Shown here one piece after another: positions 1-9,060 of a stretch of DNA of 64,000 bases (its first letter is position 1; each line of letters opens with the position of its first letter). The notes beneath the pieces were generated by a model that searched no databases, was not told where the DNA came from, and worked only from the letters and a program-made list of their open reading frames with translations. Source of the DNA: Bedellia somnulentella (taxonomy: Eukaryota > Arthropoda > Insecta > Lepidoptera > Bedelliidae). The stretch is taken from assembly GCA_963576735.1 (NCBI GenBank), contig OY755198.1:6758001-6822000 (forward strand), written 5' to 3'. A program made the translations under genes and the position numbers.

Positions 1-490
1 TTCATACGTAATTGATCGTCATACAAGGGCTATAGTAGACTCCAAGGAGAACCCTGCTGAAGTTGAGACGCACTTCTAAGAAGAGATGCTCAGCCTTCCC
101 ATTATATTTACTCGGAGATCTACTGACAATGGTGTAAGGAATGTGGCCCCGAAGGTATATGGCCACTCCACCGCCACCTTTATTCGTGTGATCGTTACGT
201 ACTAATTTAAACCCGGGTAATGGGTATATAGAGGAGTTAAGAGAGGGTTTTAACCAGGATTCAGAAACTAGAATGGCATGTATATTGCTATTATCAAATG
301 ATGTAAGCATATCGGAATGGTGCGAAGGAATACTCTGAGCATTAATATGGACCACGTTGAATGCTTTGCGATACTTAGAAAATTCGGTATTGAGAGTAGT
401 TGACAACGGGACATACGATATATCAAGAGAGGTGGAACCTATTGAAGAACATGATAGAAAGCCATCACCATCACTGCCGGCAGAGTCATA
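1..490 (-). mobile_element. LINE ORF2 endonuclease-domain fragment, cut by window edge
   Basis: An open minus-strand frame runs off the left edge. It carries the start of an apurinic-type endonuclease domain: VVHINAQSIPSHHSDML, then ILVSESWLKP, then GGGGVAIYLRGHIPYTIVS. The same order and wording occur in the LINE at 23835-24410, so both belong to one LINE family. The domain nicks target DNA for target-primed reverse transcription. No ATG opens the frame upstream of about 490. Whether the rest of ORF2 is intact lies outside the window. Confidence 0.8.
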
Positions 491-1371
491 AATACTTATA
501 TATAATATAATAATAAATATTAATAAATACTAATTTCAATGTGCACAACTAGGCTACTTTACTTACTAATGTACCTAACTATTATAAATTATTTATTAAA
601 AAATAAAAATCTCAATCTGCACAGCCCTTGCAAAAGAAAAGAGCAATAAATATAAATTATACAAAGAAAACTGGGCAAGGCTATCTTTATTTTAAGGTTT
701 TTATAAATTTCTGAACGCAGTTTAATTTGTCTATGGCTGCTCTGTGAAAAGTGAAACGTCAAAGTCAAAAATGTCTCAAATATTATCTTTTTGCTCAGAC
801 CTTAGACTATATAGACAGAGTCATAATGCAACGGGAGAGTACCTCTTTTAGAAAGCAATATTTTTCCCTGTAATGTTGCGATCACTAGAAAACAATTACC
901 CCAAAATACTATAATCACCATTCTAAAAGCTACTTTTTAATTTAAAATTGATTACGTCAATTTATTGTTACGTCGTTTTATTTATTGTAAAGGTTTACTG
1001 TTTACTATATTATTTCCTGCAATCATATAATTATACATACTTGCTCCTAGTATTATACAATCTTTTTTGTTTAATTTTACCATTTATACTGATGTTTAAT
1101 ACACCGTGAAATCTAAAGCATTGTACTAACTATCAGGGATGAATCTTCCCATGATTACGAACAAATTTTTGTACGGGACTAACTTTGTTACTGGACAAAA
1201 AAAAACACCTGTCCATAAGTGCAAGTTATGTAAATATCATACGGGTCATCATGGGTATAGTAGGGTCTATGTTTGTATTTTGAAAAATAAAAGACAGCAC
1301 TATTTTGTACATGAGTTTTATTGCATTATTTACTATTGACCTTTAAACAAAATCAGTTTCATTCGTCTATT
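491..1371. other. AT-rich stretch with no recognised gene
   Basis: I see no supported gene here. It holds AT-rich runs and a short unsupported ORF that continues to 1339 with no family resemblance. Confidence 0.5.
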
Positions 1372-1495
1372 TCAGTCACATTTTTCAAAAGATGATGTAT
1401 TCGTACATCTAAGTATTTTATATTTGGTTGATTTCCAATTGCATCTTCCAGTGGCCGCAATCCATTTTTCTCGTAGATTCGGGTCTTTAGGAAAA
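1372..1495 (-). pseudogene. THAP-domain-like exon fragment
   Basis: Behind a good 3' splice site (ttcattacag, just above 1495) the minus strand reads FPKDPNLREKWIAATGRCNW, then KYKILRC and SSFEKCD before a stop at 1372-1374. This matches the middle of a THAP zinc-binding DNA-binding domain (FPKDP..R..W, then Cys and SFE). The expected Cys-x-x-His-Phe is scrambled, so this is probably a decayed copy. THAP domains are found in P-element transposases and their domesticated relatives, and P-like exons occur further on in this window (28975-32262). No other part of the gene was found next to it. Confidence 0.55.
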
Positions 1496-2620
1496 CTGTA
1501 ATGAATACGAAGAAATTAAATAAATATAACAAATTTATTACTTACTAATTCCGTAGATAACAATTGGAAATCATTCAGCGTCGCTATAGCGCGACGAAAT
1601 ACATAATATACTCACTCATTAACATCAGTTTACTAATTTGAAAATTTTACCCTAACGACAGGGTAGGATGAAAACGTGAATTATGGCAACACTGAGATAC
1701 TGCATATTTTTAGGTTATGCTATTAAAAAATTGCTCAAAATAACTAAAGAAAACGCTAGTAATCTAGTTCAACGTAATTAACATTTGAATCACTTTTTTT
1801 CTGATCGCGCAATGTATTTATTATGTATTTATCTGTAGAAAAACATTAAAAAACTCACTCACTTGTGGAAAGTCAATCCTTCGATGTGTTTTTCGCTGCG
1901 GCTTCCGCAGCCAAGCACGCTCTGCACGCTACACCCAACCACACCTCACTAAATAATAACTTAACTAATGGAGTCTCTTTTCTCACAATAACAATATACA
2001 AATGAATAAAATCTTTCTCAAAATCAAAAGAAAACCAAAATCGCTCACAAGTCGACGCTTTGTTTGTCACGCTTTAAAAGCGTGACATCAACAAAACGGG
2101 TTACGCGATAGAGATGACAATAAAGTTTTGTGTCTCTTTTTAACATATAAGAACTTAAATAAGGGCTTCTCTTTTTAAAATGGATGACGTAACATCGCTT
2201 TGTCTATAGTGTCCATAGTCAAAGGCTCAGACCAACTACCTATAGACAGATAACGCGCGTGGCACCATATATGCCTCTCCTTCGCACAATCGGTGTTGAC
2301 ACAAAAACAATTTTGCCTCGCTTGTGGTAATTTGGTAAGGCTTTTCTCATGCTTTCAATAACGACAAACATATAATGTTAATGTTACCGAATATATATAT
2401 GGCAAATATCCTCAAATAATAAGTTTACAAATAGATAAATTATGAGCAAACAATAAACTAAAATGCAACACATACCTACTAACAATGACTAATCAATAAA
2501 TAGACAACAATCACCAGATTTTTGTGTTTTCTTCCCAACAAGTACCACCAAAATCTGTACCATGGCTACGCGGTGGGAATAAAAACGTAGTTTAATAATA
2601 ATTACATACATACATACATA
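1496..2620. other. Unassigned stretch
   Basis: About 1.1 kb without a supported gene. The final part contains a (CATA)n microsatellite at about 2606-2620, immediately before the hAT terminus at 2621. Confidence 0.45.
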
Positions 2621-3782
2621 CAGTGCCGGTTTTAGCACTACTAGCGCCCTTGGGCAAGATTTCTTCGGCGCCCCCTAACTGCAATTCAATCACATACGAA
2701 AAAAGGCAATGGGTACAATAAAATAACCATCTATTAAAAACAAATCGTTTAATAAACTAATAAAATTTCACTCTTCTAGCCTTTCTATCGGCAAACTCTT
2801 TTATTAGACATTCAAAGTCTATGTTTTCTGCAATTTCATTTTCGATTGACAAAGTTGCTAAGTTTGTTAATCTAGATTGAGAGATTGTCGATCGCAAATA
2901 ATGTTTCAATCAGAGCTTAGAAAAACTCATTTCCCCACTGGCAACTGTTACAGGTATAGTCAGAAATATTCGCAATGCTATCCATACACTTGGATACAAT
3001 TCCTGTAAGTTGCGATCTTTAATAAAATTTAAAACATAAGCAGAGGAAGCCACATTCTGATCAGGCAAAAAAGATTTCAGGCTTATCAATTAATCACACG
3101 ACATACAACCATGTATATCTGATTTAGAATCCACAGTTAATTTCAATTCCAGATCACTACTGAGTTTGACAAGGTCAAGTTTTTCAGGAATCTGTTGTAC
3201 ATTTTTTAAAAAGACCACCAATCCGAGTACTCATTTAACTGTTCAAATCTTTCATTAACTGAAATTAATGTAGCGTCCAGGAGAGAGTTAAAAAATTCTA
3301 CCTCAAATTTTTTTCAGGAGAAACAATAGACTCGTCGCGGGCAGTTTCATCAGCTTGACGCTTAACAAATGGAAATCTTTTTGTGGTTCTAAAAACAGGT
3401 TCTTCTTCCAGTTCTTCAGCCAATTCTTTTGCAGTTAAAATAGCGCTCCTAAAGCCTGTATTTCTATATTCTTCCAAGAAAGTGCAGCATTTTTTCAACA
3501 TTTCTGTGCATTTACTGAGATCTATATCTGGTGATTGTAGAGATTTACTAACAACGTTAATTTGAAAAAGAATGTCATATCAAACAACCAATGAAACTAT
3601 GAAACTGAAATCTTTTAACTGTTCAGCTAGAGTAGTAGCCTCATGAGAGACTTGAACATCAGTTTTCTGAGTTTCAATTGCCAAAGTAATTAAAGCGTTA
3701 TGGATGGAGCTAATTTGATAACGAACTGCTTTGACACTGCTTATTCTAGCTTCCCAACGTGTGTAACTGAGCTTTTATAGTA
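2621..3782 (-). mobile_element. Decayed hAT transposon, 3' part, truncated by an RTE LINE
   Basis: The lower end starts CAGTGCCGGTTTTAGCAC, a typical hAT terminal repeat. Minus-strand coding remnants run upward from a stop at 2757-2759. They include IALRIFLTIPVTVASGEMSFSK and LTNLATLSIENE, followed by LIKEFADRKARR. That is the hAT C-terminal dimerisation region. A second piece, at 3298-3501, reads EEYRNTGFRSAILTAKELAE and EEPVFRTTKR, as in ZMYM1 / p52-repressor-like hAT transposases. Stops and frameshifts interrupt the frame, so it is dead. The other terminus is missing: the element is cut at 3782 by the 3' tail of an RTE LINE. Confidence 0.75.
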
Positions 3783-3925
3783 TATCATCATCATCATAAT
3801 CAGCCTATAGACGTCCACTGCCGGACATAGGCCTCCCCCAAAGATCTCCACAACGACCAGTCCTGTGCTACCCTCATCCATCGGCTTCCCGCCACCTTGA
3901 CCAAGTCGTTGGTCCACCTTGTCAA
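3783..3925 (-). mobile_element. RTE LINE 3' end, separated from its body by the CR1 insertion
   Basis: On the minus strand this stretch encodes, in broken frames, the C-terminal tail usual for RTE reverse transcriptases. It ends in a (GATGAT)n tail next to hAT sequence. The body of the same element resumes at 9061, on the far side of the CR1 LINE. The coding sequence before the CR1 5' end (…GRRGVGRPPTS) is expected to continue into this tail, which supports one RTE split in two. Confidence 0.7.
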
Positions 3926-4299
3926 AAAAAAGTCAAAAGTCAAAAAGTTTATTCTTCAAAATTAAGTTAAAAACTAACATTTTTTGAACGTCAAATGTTT
4001 TTAAATTTATCATTAGTCCGTTGCTTCGGAAGGTGTTCGTAAAGAGAAGAAGCAACAAAGAAACTCTTTACATTCACATTTTTTCATTTTTTCAAAACAT
4101 GGTTTGTACAATTTCAGTTTATTAACATGTTTTTACTTTATAAAAGATTTTCTATGCGACAAAACCAAACGCTTGTTTGACGTAATAAAAATAAATTGTC
4201 CATCACAAAAAACCAATCACATAACGTGAGAAGAAAAATCCTCACCAGACAATTATTCCTGGGAATAACGAGGGAAGATTTATAGCTTTACGGACACGG

Positions 4300-7149
4300 T
4301 CATGTGCGCGTTGGGTCCTTGTCGTTTAAAAAATCTTGAACACTGTAGTAAGATTTCTTTAAAAGCATTGCTTTAATTGCCTTTTTAAAAGATGCCACAG
4401 GCAATTCCAACATGTCAGAATGAAGTTTGTTGAACATTTGGAGGGATAGTCCCATAAAGGAGTTACTTACTTTATTAAGTCTCCACTTCGGTACGTTAAG
4501 TTTGTCCTTATTTCGAGTGTTAACAGTATGCCTATCACTAACTTTACTAAATTGACATATATTCTTTTTAGCATACATTAAATTCTCAAATATGTATTGG
4601 CAAGGGACAGTTAAAATGCCAATATCTTTAAATTTTTCGCGCAACGAATACCTCGACCTCAACATGTAAATAGATCGGATAGCTCGCTTTTGTAAGACGA
4701 AAACTTTATGAACATCAGCCGCTTTACCCCATAATAAAATACCGTACGACATAATACTATGAAAATAACTGAAATACACAATGCGAGCTGTTTCTACGTC
4801 TGCTATTTCTCTAATCTTACGCACGGCATACGCTGCTGAGCTCAGCCTTTTAGAAAGTGTTAGTATATGGGGTCCCCATTGCAACTTAGAATCGATTATT
4901 ATCCCTAGGAATTTTGTCTCTTTCACTAATTCTACTTTTTCACTATCAATAACAATATTGTTTTCAACTTGCCTAACATTCGGTAAAGTAAATTTAATAC
5001 ATTTAGTTTTTTTGGCATTTAGAACCAGGTTATTTACAGTAAACCAATGCAATACCAGTGAGATAGCTTTATTTACGTCGTCAAGAGATGTAGAGGATCT
5101 CGCTACATTAAATATTAAAGATGTGTCATCTGCAAACATAACTATCTCAGAATACTTTTGTACCATAAATGGCAAATCATTAATGTAAATCAGAAACAGT
5201 AATGGGCCAAGTATAGAACCTTGAGGAACGCCCATTTCTATTTCCGATCCTTCCGACGTGGTTCCATTAATATCAACCTTTAAAGTTCTTTTATTAAGAT
5301 ATGATGCCATCAATTTCAGTGCTTGCTCGTCAAAACCGTAATATTTAAGTTTAATCAACGCTATCTCTTTTTTTACACAATCAAAAGCTTTTGTGAGGTC
5401 ACAGAATATACCTAACGCATCCCGGGAGTTTTCCCATGAATTAAAAATATGTTTCATTAGTGACACTCCTGCATCTACAGTAGACCTACCTTTGGTGAAA
5501 CCATATTGCTCGTCATGGAATATATTATGTTTGTTGAAATAAGAAAGCATTTGGTTGGACATGATTTTCTCAAAAACTTTACTGAGAACTGGTAAAATAG
5601 AAATAGGCCTATAATTGGTAAAGTCCTGACTATCTCCTGATTTATGGAGTGGGATGAGCCTACTTAACTTCATGCAGTCTGGAAATTCTCCTATATCTAT
5701 ACATTTATTAAAAAGTATCGTTAAATGTGGAGCGATTATATTTATTATTCTGTTTATGACGAAAACTGACATTCCGGTTATGTCTTCGGTTTTTTTAAGA
5801 CTAATAGTTTTAAAATTTTTAATTATATCATTACTGTCAACATACATGAAAGAAAACTGTGCTGTTGTTTTGGTAACATTTCGTTCCAACAACTCAAGAG
5901 CTTTTTGGGGACATGAATTTAATTTCTCTGTTGTCTGAGTGGGGGTATTAATAAAATGATTTTCAAAAATGTCAGCAATTTGTGATCTTGACTGTATCAG
6001 TTCATTATCTAATAATAAATTGAGATCATGTGGGGACTTTAGTTTTCCAGTTTCACTGTTAATTATTTTCCAGACAGTCTTACTCTTGTTAGAAGAATTC
6101 TTAATTTTATGTTTTATGCATCTAGATTTAGCTTCACCACAAACTTTTTTGAAAATTTTTGAATAATTTCTGACATAAATAATAAAATCTTGGTTGAAGT
6201 TATAGGACTTTTCTCTATAAATGTTATATAGGTGATCTCTACTTATTCTAATTCCAGTGGTGGCCCATTCAGCAAAAGAGCATTTTGTATTACACAGTAT
6301 TACCTTAGTTTTAAAGATTTTGTTAAATTCTGTTTTTAGCTCATTGATGAAAGAAAGACAATTCTCTAATGATTCACTGCTCCTCATTGGGGGGCTGATG
6401 CTAGACCTAATATTATTTTCAAATAAGCTAAGTTTTTTTTCAGTTATCTGTCTACATACTATTGACTTTTTCTTTTCAATGGTAAATTCTAAATTTATAA
6501 ATTGACCCTTGTGGTCTGAGGTAATGCAATCAAAAAGGAAGTGACCGGAGTAATCACAATTGCAATAAATATTATCTAAACATGTCGCAGAGGTCGAGGT
6601 AATTCGGGTTGGCTCATTAAATACATTTAGAAGATTAAATGATTGAAAAAATGTTAATATTCTCTCCTTTACTAGACCCTCACCCAACAAGTCAACATTG
6701 AAATCCCCACAAACTACAACCTCTCTGGAGCTGCGGGAAGCCATCCCCAAAGCATCTTCCATCACTGCTTCAAAGATGTCATAGTTACCTTTGGGTGGGC
6801 GATATACACACAAAATTATGTACTTGTTCAATTCAATGCATGAGATTTCTACATGTTGTTCAACAGAGAGTCTACAGATGTCTTTTCTTTCTTTAAATTT
6901 AATGTCTACATATAATAGTATCATACTACCCCCACACATTATGGACTCTCTGTTAAAACAACTGCCCACTGTGTAATTCTTTAAACTAAACTTCATTTGT
7001 TCGGCTTTTAACCAGTGTTCTGTTAAACAAAGTATTTTGGCATTGTACTTATTAATGAATAACTCTAATTCTAATAGTTTGCAGGAAAGGCTCTGTATGT
7101 TCTGATGAACAAGAGAAATGTATGCCTTTTCCTTTGTCTTACTACCTAG
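4300..7149 (-). CDS. CR1-type LINE ORF2: endonuclease-reverse transcriptase
   Basis: ORF2 encodes an N-terminal endonuclease (…NIQSLSCKLLELE, CLTEHWLK, VVCGDFNVDLLGEG, TSDHKGQF). A reverse transcriptase follows, with NYRPISILPVLSKVFEKIM, GFTKGRSTVDA, LTKAFDCVKK, MGVPQGSILGPLLFLIYIND and the catalytic FADDTSLIF. The first ATG (6994-6996) lies inside the endonuclease, after its first motifs, while the frame is open further up and overlaps the end of ORF1. The interval given starts at the codon read after a -1 slip on TTTAAAC at 7149-7155, giving 949 residues. From the internal ATG it would be 898 residues with a truncated endonuclease. The frame is intact throughout. Confidence 0.88.
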   Translation of the reverse strand, partial: LGSKTKEKAYISLVHQNIQSLSCKLLELELFINKYNAKILCLTEHWLKAEQMKFSLKNYTVGSCFNRESIMCGGSMILLYVDIKFKERKDICRLSVEQHVEISCIELNKYIILCVYRPPKGNYDIFEAVMEDALGMASRSSREVVVCGDFNVDLLGEGLVKERILTFFQSFNLLNVFNEPTRITSTSATCLDNIYCNCDYSGHFLFDCITSDHKGQFINLEFTIEKKKSIVCRQITEKKLSLFENNIRSSISPPMRSSESLENCLSFINELKTEFNKIFKTKVILCNTKCSFAEWATTGIRISRDHLYNIYREKSYNFNQDFIIYVRNYSKIFKKVCGEAKSRCIKHKIKNSSNKSKTVWKIINSETGKLKSPHDLNLLLDNELIQSRSQIADIFENHFINTPTQTTEKLNSCPQKALELLERNVTKTTAQFSFMYVDSNDIIKNFKTISLKKTEDITGMSVFVINRIINIIAPHLTILFNKCIDIGEFPDCMKLSRLIPLHKSGDSQDFTNYRPISILPVLSKVFEKIMSNQMLSYFNKHNIFHDEQYGFTKGRSTVDAGVSLMKHIFNSWENSRDALGIFCDLTKAFDCVKKEIALIKLKYYGFDEQALKLMASYLNKRTLKVDINGTTSEGSEIEMGVPQGSILGPLLFLIYINDLPFMVQKYSEIVMFADDTSLIFNVARSSTSLDDVNKAISLVLHWFTVNNLVLNAKKTKCIKFTLPNVRQVENNIVIDSEKVELVKETKFLGIIIDSKLQWGPHILTLSKRLSSAAYAVRKIREIADVETARIVYFSYFHSIMSYGILLWGKAADVHKVFVLQKRAIRSIYMLRSRYSLREKFKDIGILTVPCQYIFENLMYAKKNICQFSKVSDRHTVNTRNKDKLNVPKWRLNKVSNSFMGLSLQMFNKLHSDMLELPVASFKKAIKAMLLKKSYYSVQDFLNDKDPTRT

Positions 7150-8633
7150 TTTAAAGCTAAATTTGCAGATACATTAGTACATGTACTAATAACTGCATCC
7201 AAGTCAGTTGAAATAGTTATGTTATTCAAATTAATAACATTGTTGTAAATAATATTACTAGCTAGTAACATAGCTAGACGTTTTTTAGAATGTTCAGGTA
7301 CTTTCAAGGTACTTTTAGTCAAAAATGGTTTCTTAATATAGTTATTTATATTAAAATTAACAATTTTTTGCCTATATCCCAAGGTCAAATTATATAGTAA
7401 CATATTTAATTTATAAATCCTAGTATTAACCTTATAGCTAAGATGCTTGGAATATAGGAAGTCACTTATAATTATTTTTCTGACATTTAAATTAACCAAC
7501 TTGTCAAATGATTTCTTCAAGTCACTTGGTTTAACCATGTTACTTGAACCAATTAAAATAACTAAAGTAGTGTTGGAGTCATATTGTGCTTTTAAAACAG
7601 AATTTATTATTTGTGAGTAACTTGCTCCGGGCATACAAGTATTTAAGATACATTGGTCTAATTCTTTGTTTAAATGATGGCCAATGTTAACACCAAGAGA
7701 ATCGGAGAAGACTAAAGTCCTCTGAGTCGACACACCTCTATTGTAAGCAAAAGTGGGCTGAACCATATTATTTCTATTTTCAGGGGATACACCATTTATG
7801 ACAGTACTTACGCTTTCACACTTATTGCAAAACCCAGAAAGTGTTTCTACTGTTTTGATATTTTCATTACTTAATTCTATGATTTCTTCTAAACCTTCTA
7901 TGTAGCTTTGCATCTCTAAGTGGCTGTTATGATACTTTAATGTAATATCTTGAAGAGATTTTTCCAATTCTATAATCCTATTACTATCATGGCTAAGTTT
8001 AACTTTATTATTGTCTAGAGAAAGTTCATAATCACTACATAGTTTTTCTAGCCTATTTAACTTAAATTTCATCTCATGATGTTGACTACACCTTAGTTTA
8101 TTAAGTTTTTTTACATGATTTCTTACAATTCTTTTAAGTTTAAGGTATTTCTTTAACTTTTTTGAACCTTTTATGTTAACAATAGGTAGGTGTTTTTTTT
8201 CTTTTACCGGAGTAGTTAAGTCTATAGTTGGCATATGAATAACGCTATCGTACATTTGCTGTAGCATAATTGAGTTCTCCTCAGATTTGTTACTCCTTAG
8301 TGTATGAAGTTCCAATTCAGCTCCTGCCAGTTGTGCTTTTAACAATTGTATCTCTTGAAGTGCTGCTTCATGAAAATCATAACTATCTTGGTGCAAACTA
8401 ACATCTCTTTGCAGGGCCATCCTTTGGGCTATGCTATCTTGTAGCTCTGCGTCCATATCAACAAGTTGTTTCCTTAAACAAGAATTGGTTTTAATAATAT
8501 TGTTAATTTCTTGCTCACTATCCTCGCGTTCCTCTAACAATTTAATGATATTTTCTTTTGATTTTTTTAATTCTAAAAGGGCTGAATTTAACTTCTTTTC
8601 TAAATTACTAATAGTTTCACTGCGAGTAGGCAT
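7146..8633 (-). CDS. CR1-type LINE ORF1: coiled coil plus SGNH/esterase-like domain
   Basis: A 495-residue ORF opening at an ATG. Residues about 1-265 are a long, charged, heptad-rich coiled coil containing a very basic patch (KLKKYLKLKRIVRNHVKK). Residues about 305-470 look like an SGNH hydrolase fold: LVFSDSLGVNIGHHLNKEL supplies a GDS-like Ser, MPGASYSQI a second block, and VILIGSSN the GxN block. Esterase domains in ORF1 are known from CR1-group LINEs. The protein probably trimerises and binds the element's RNA. The copy at 37245-38732 is collinear. Confidence 0.8.
   Translation of the reverse strand: MPTRSETISNLEKKLNSALLELKKSKENIIKLLEEREDSEQEINNIIKTNSCLRKQLVDMDAELQDSIAQRMALQRDVSLHQDSYDFHEAALQEIQLLKAQLAGAELELHTLRSNKSEENSIMLQQMYDSVIHMPTIDLTTPVKEKKHLPIVNIKGSKKLKKYLKLKRIVRNHVKKLNKLRCSQHHEMKFKLNRLEKLCSDYELSLDNNKVKLSHDSNRIIELEKSLQDITLKYHNSHLEMQSYIEGLEEIIELSNENIKTVETLSGFCNKCESVSTVINGVSPENRNNMVQPTFAYNRGVSTQRTLVFSDSLGVNIGHHLNKELDQCILNTCMPGASYSQIINSVLKAQYDSNTTLVILIGSSNMVKPSDLKKSFDKLVNLNVRKIIISDFLYSKHLSYKVNTRIYKLNMLLYNLTLGYRQKIVNFNINNYIKKPFLTKSTLKVPEHSKKRLAMLLASNIIYNNVINLNNITISTDLDAVISTCTNVSANLALN
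7149..7155 (-). promoter_or_regulatory. Candidate -1 ribosomal frameshift site, CR1 copy 1
   Basis: On the minus strand the last sense codons of ORF1 are GCT TTA AAC followed by TAG. This places T_TTA_AAC, a classic X_XXY_YYZ slippery heptamer, in phase directly before the stop. A -1 slip reads CTA next and enters the ORF2 frame. Downstream, AGGAAAAGGC (7124-7133) can pair with GCCTTTCCT (7083-7091), with one bulged A, to form a stem. The spacer of about 15 nt is longer than usual. The heptamer and stem are identical in copy 2. Confidence 0.6.
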
Positions 8634-9060
8634 TTTAACTATTTCTGAGCTAATGGTACTTGATATTGTGTAACTAGGTTTTATTTACTAGATAACTTAT
8701 TGACAAATTTAAGGTTATATTTTATGATAAGAGTATATTTAGGAAAATATAAGTAGATAAGAAGAAATATAACTTATTAATGCAGTACTTAGTTATACTG
8801 AGGTATTGTTTTAATGTAATATGAGTAATATGAGTAAAATAAAGAAAAAATACTGGCCTGAAAAAACCGTTGAAACAAGCGATAAACAAAGTACTTTAAT
8901 ATAATCCCGAAATATTTGTAAAACTTCAATTCTCCTTTTAGTATATCTTATCCTTATGAAACGGAGATCTTTTCAGTGTAAATTCTTTCAAAAACTATCT
9001 TAAATACAATTAAAATCCTAAAATTTAAATTTTCGACACAAACACTTGTCGATGCCACAG

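Larger units (their letters stand above)
3926..9060 (-). mobile_element. Full-length CR1-type LINE, copy 1
   Basis: This is a 5.1-kb minus-strand element with two long open frames. Its second copy at 34020-39150 has the same ends: the 5' end reads CTGTGGCATCGACAAGTG on the minus strand, and the 3' end carries TTTTGAC repeats followed by a T run. Both ORFs are uninterrupted, so this copy could in principle be, or recently have been, active. It inserted into the RTE LINE whose halves lie at 3783-3925 and 9061-10740. The ORF1 esterase-like domain and the non-A 3' tail point to the CR1 group. Clade assignment is by motif only. Confidence 0.85.

Noticed and set aside
1139..1339. 66-residue plus-strand ORF with a few Cys and His
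   Set aside because: Cys/His spacing fits no zinc-binding family, composition follows the AT-rich background, and there is no neighbour or splice context.
4781..5188. Plus-strand ORFs opposite the CR1 ORF2 (also 34880-35287)
   Set aside because: Antisense shadows of the reverse transcriptase; no independent features.
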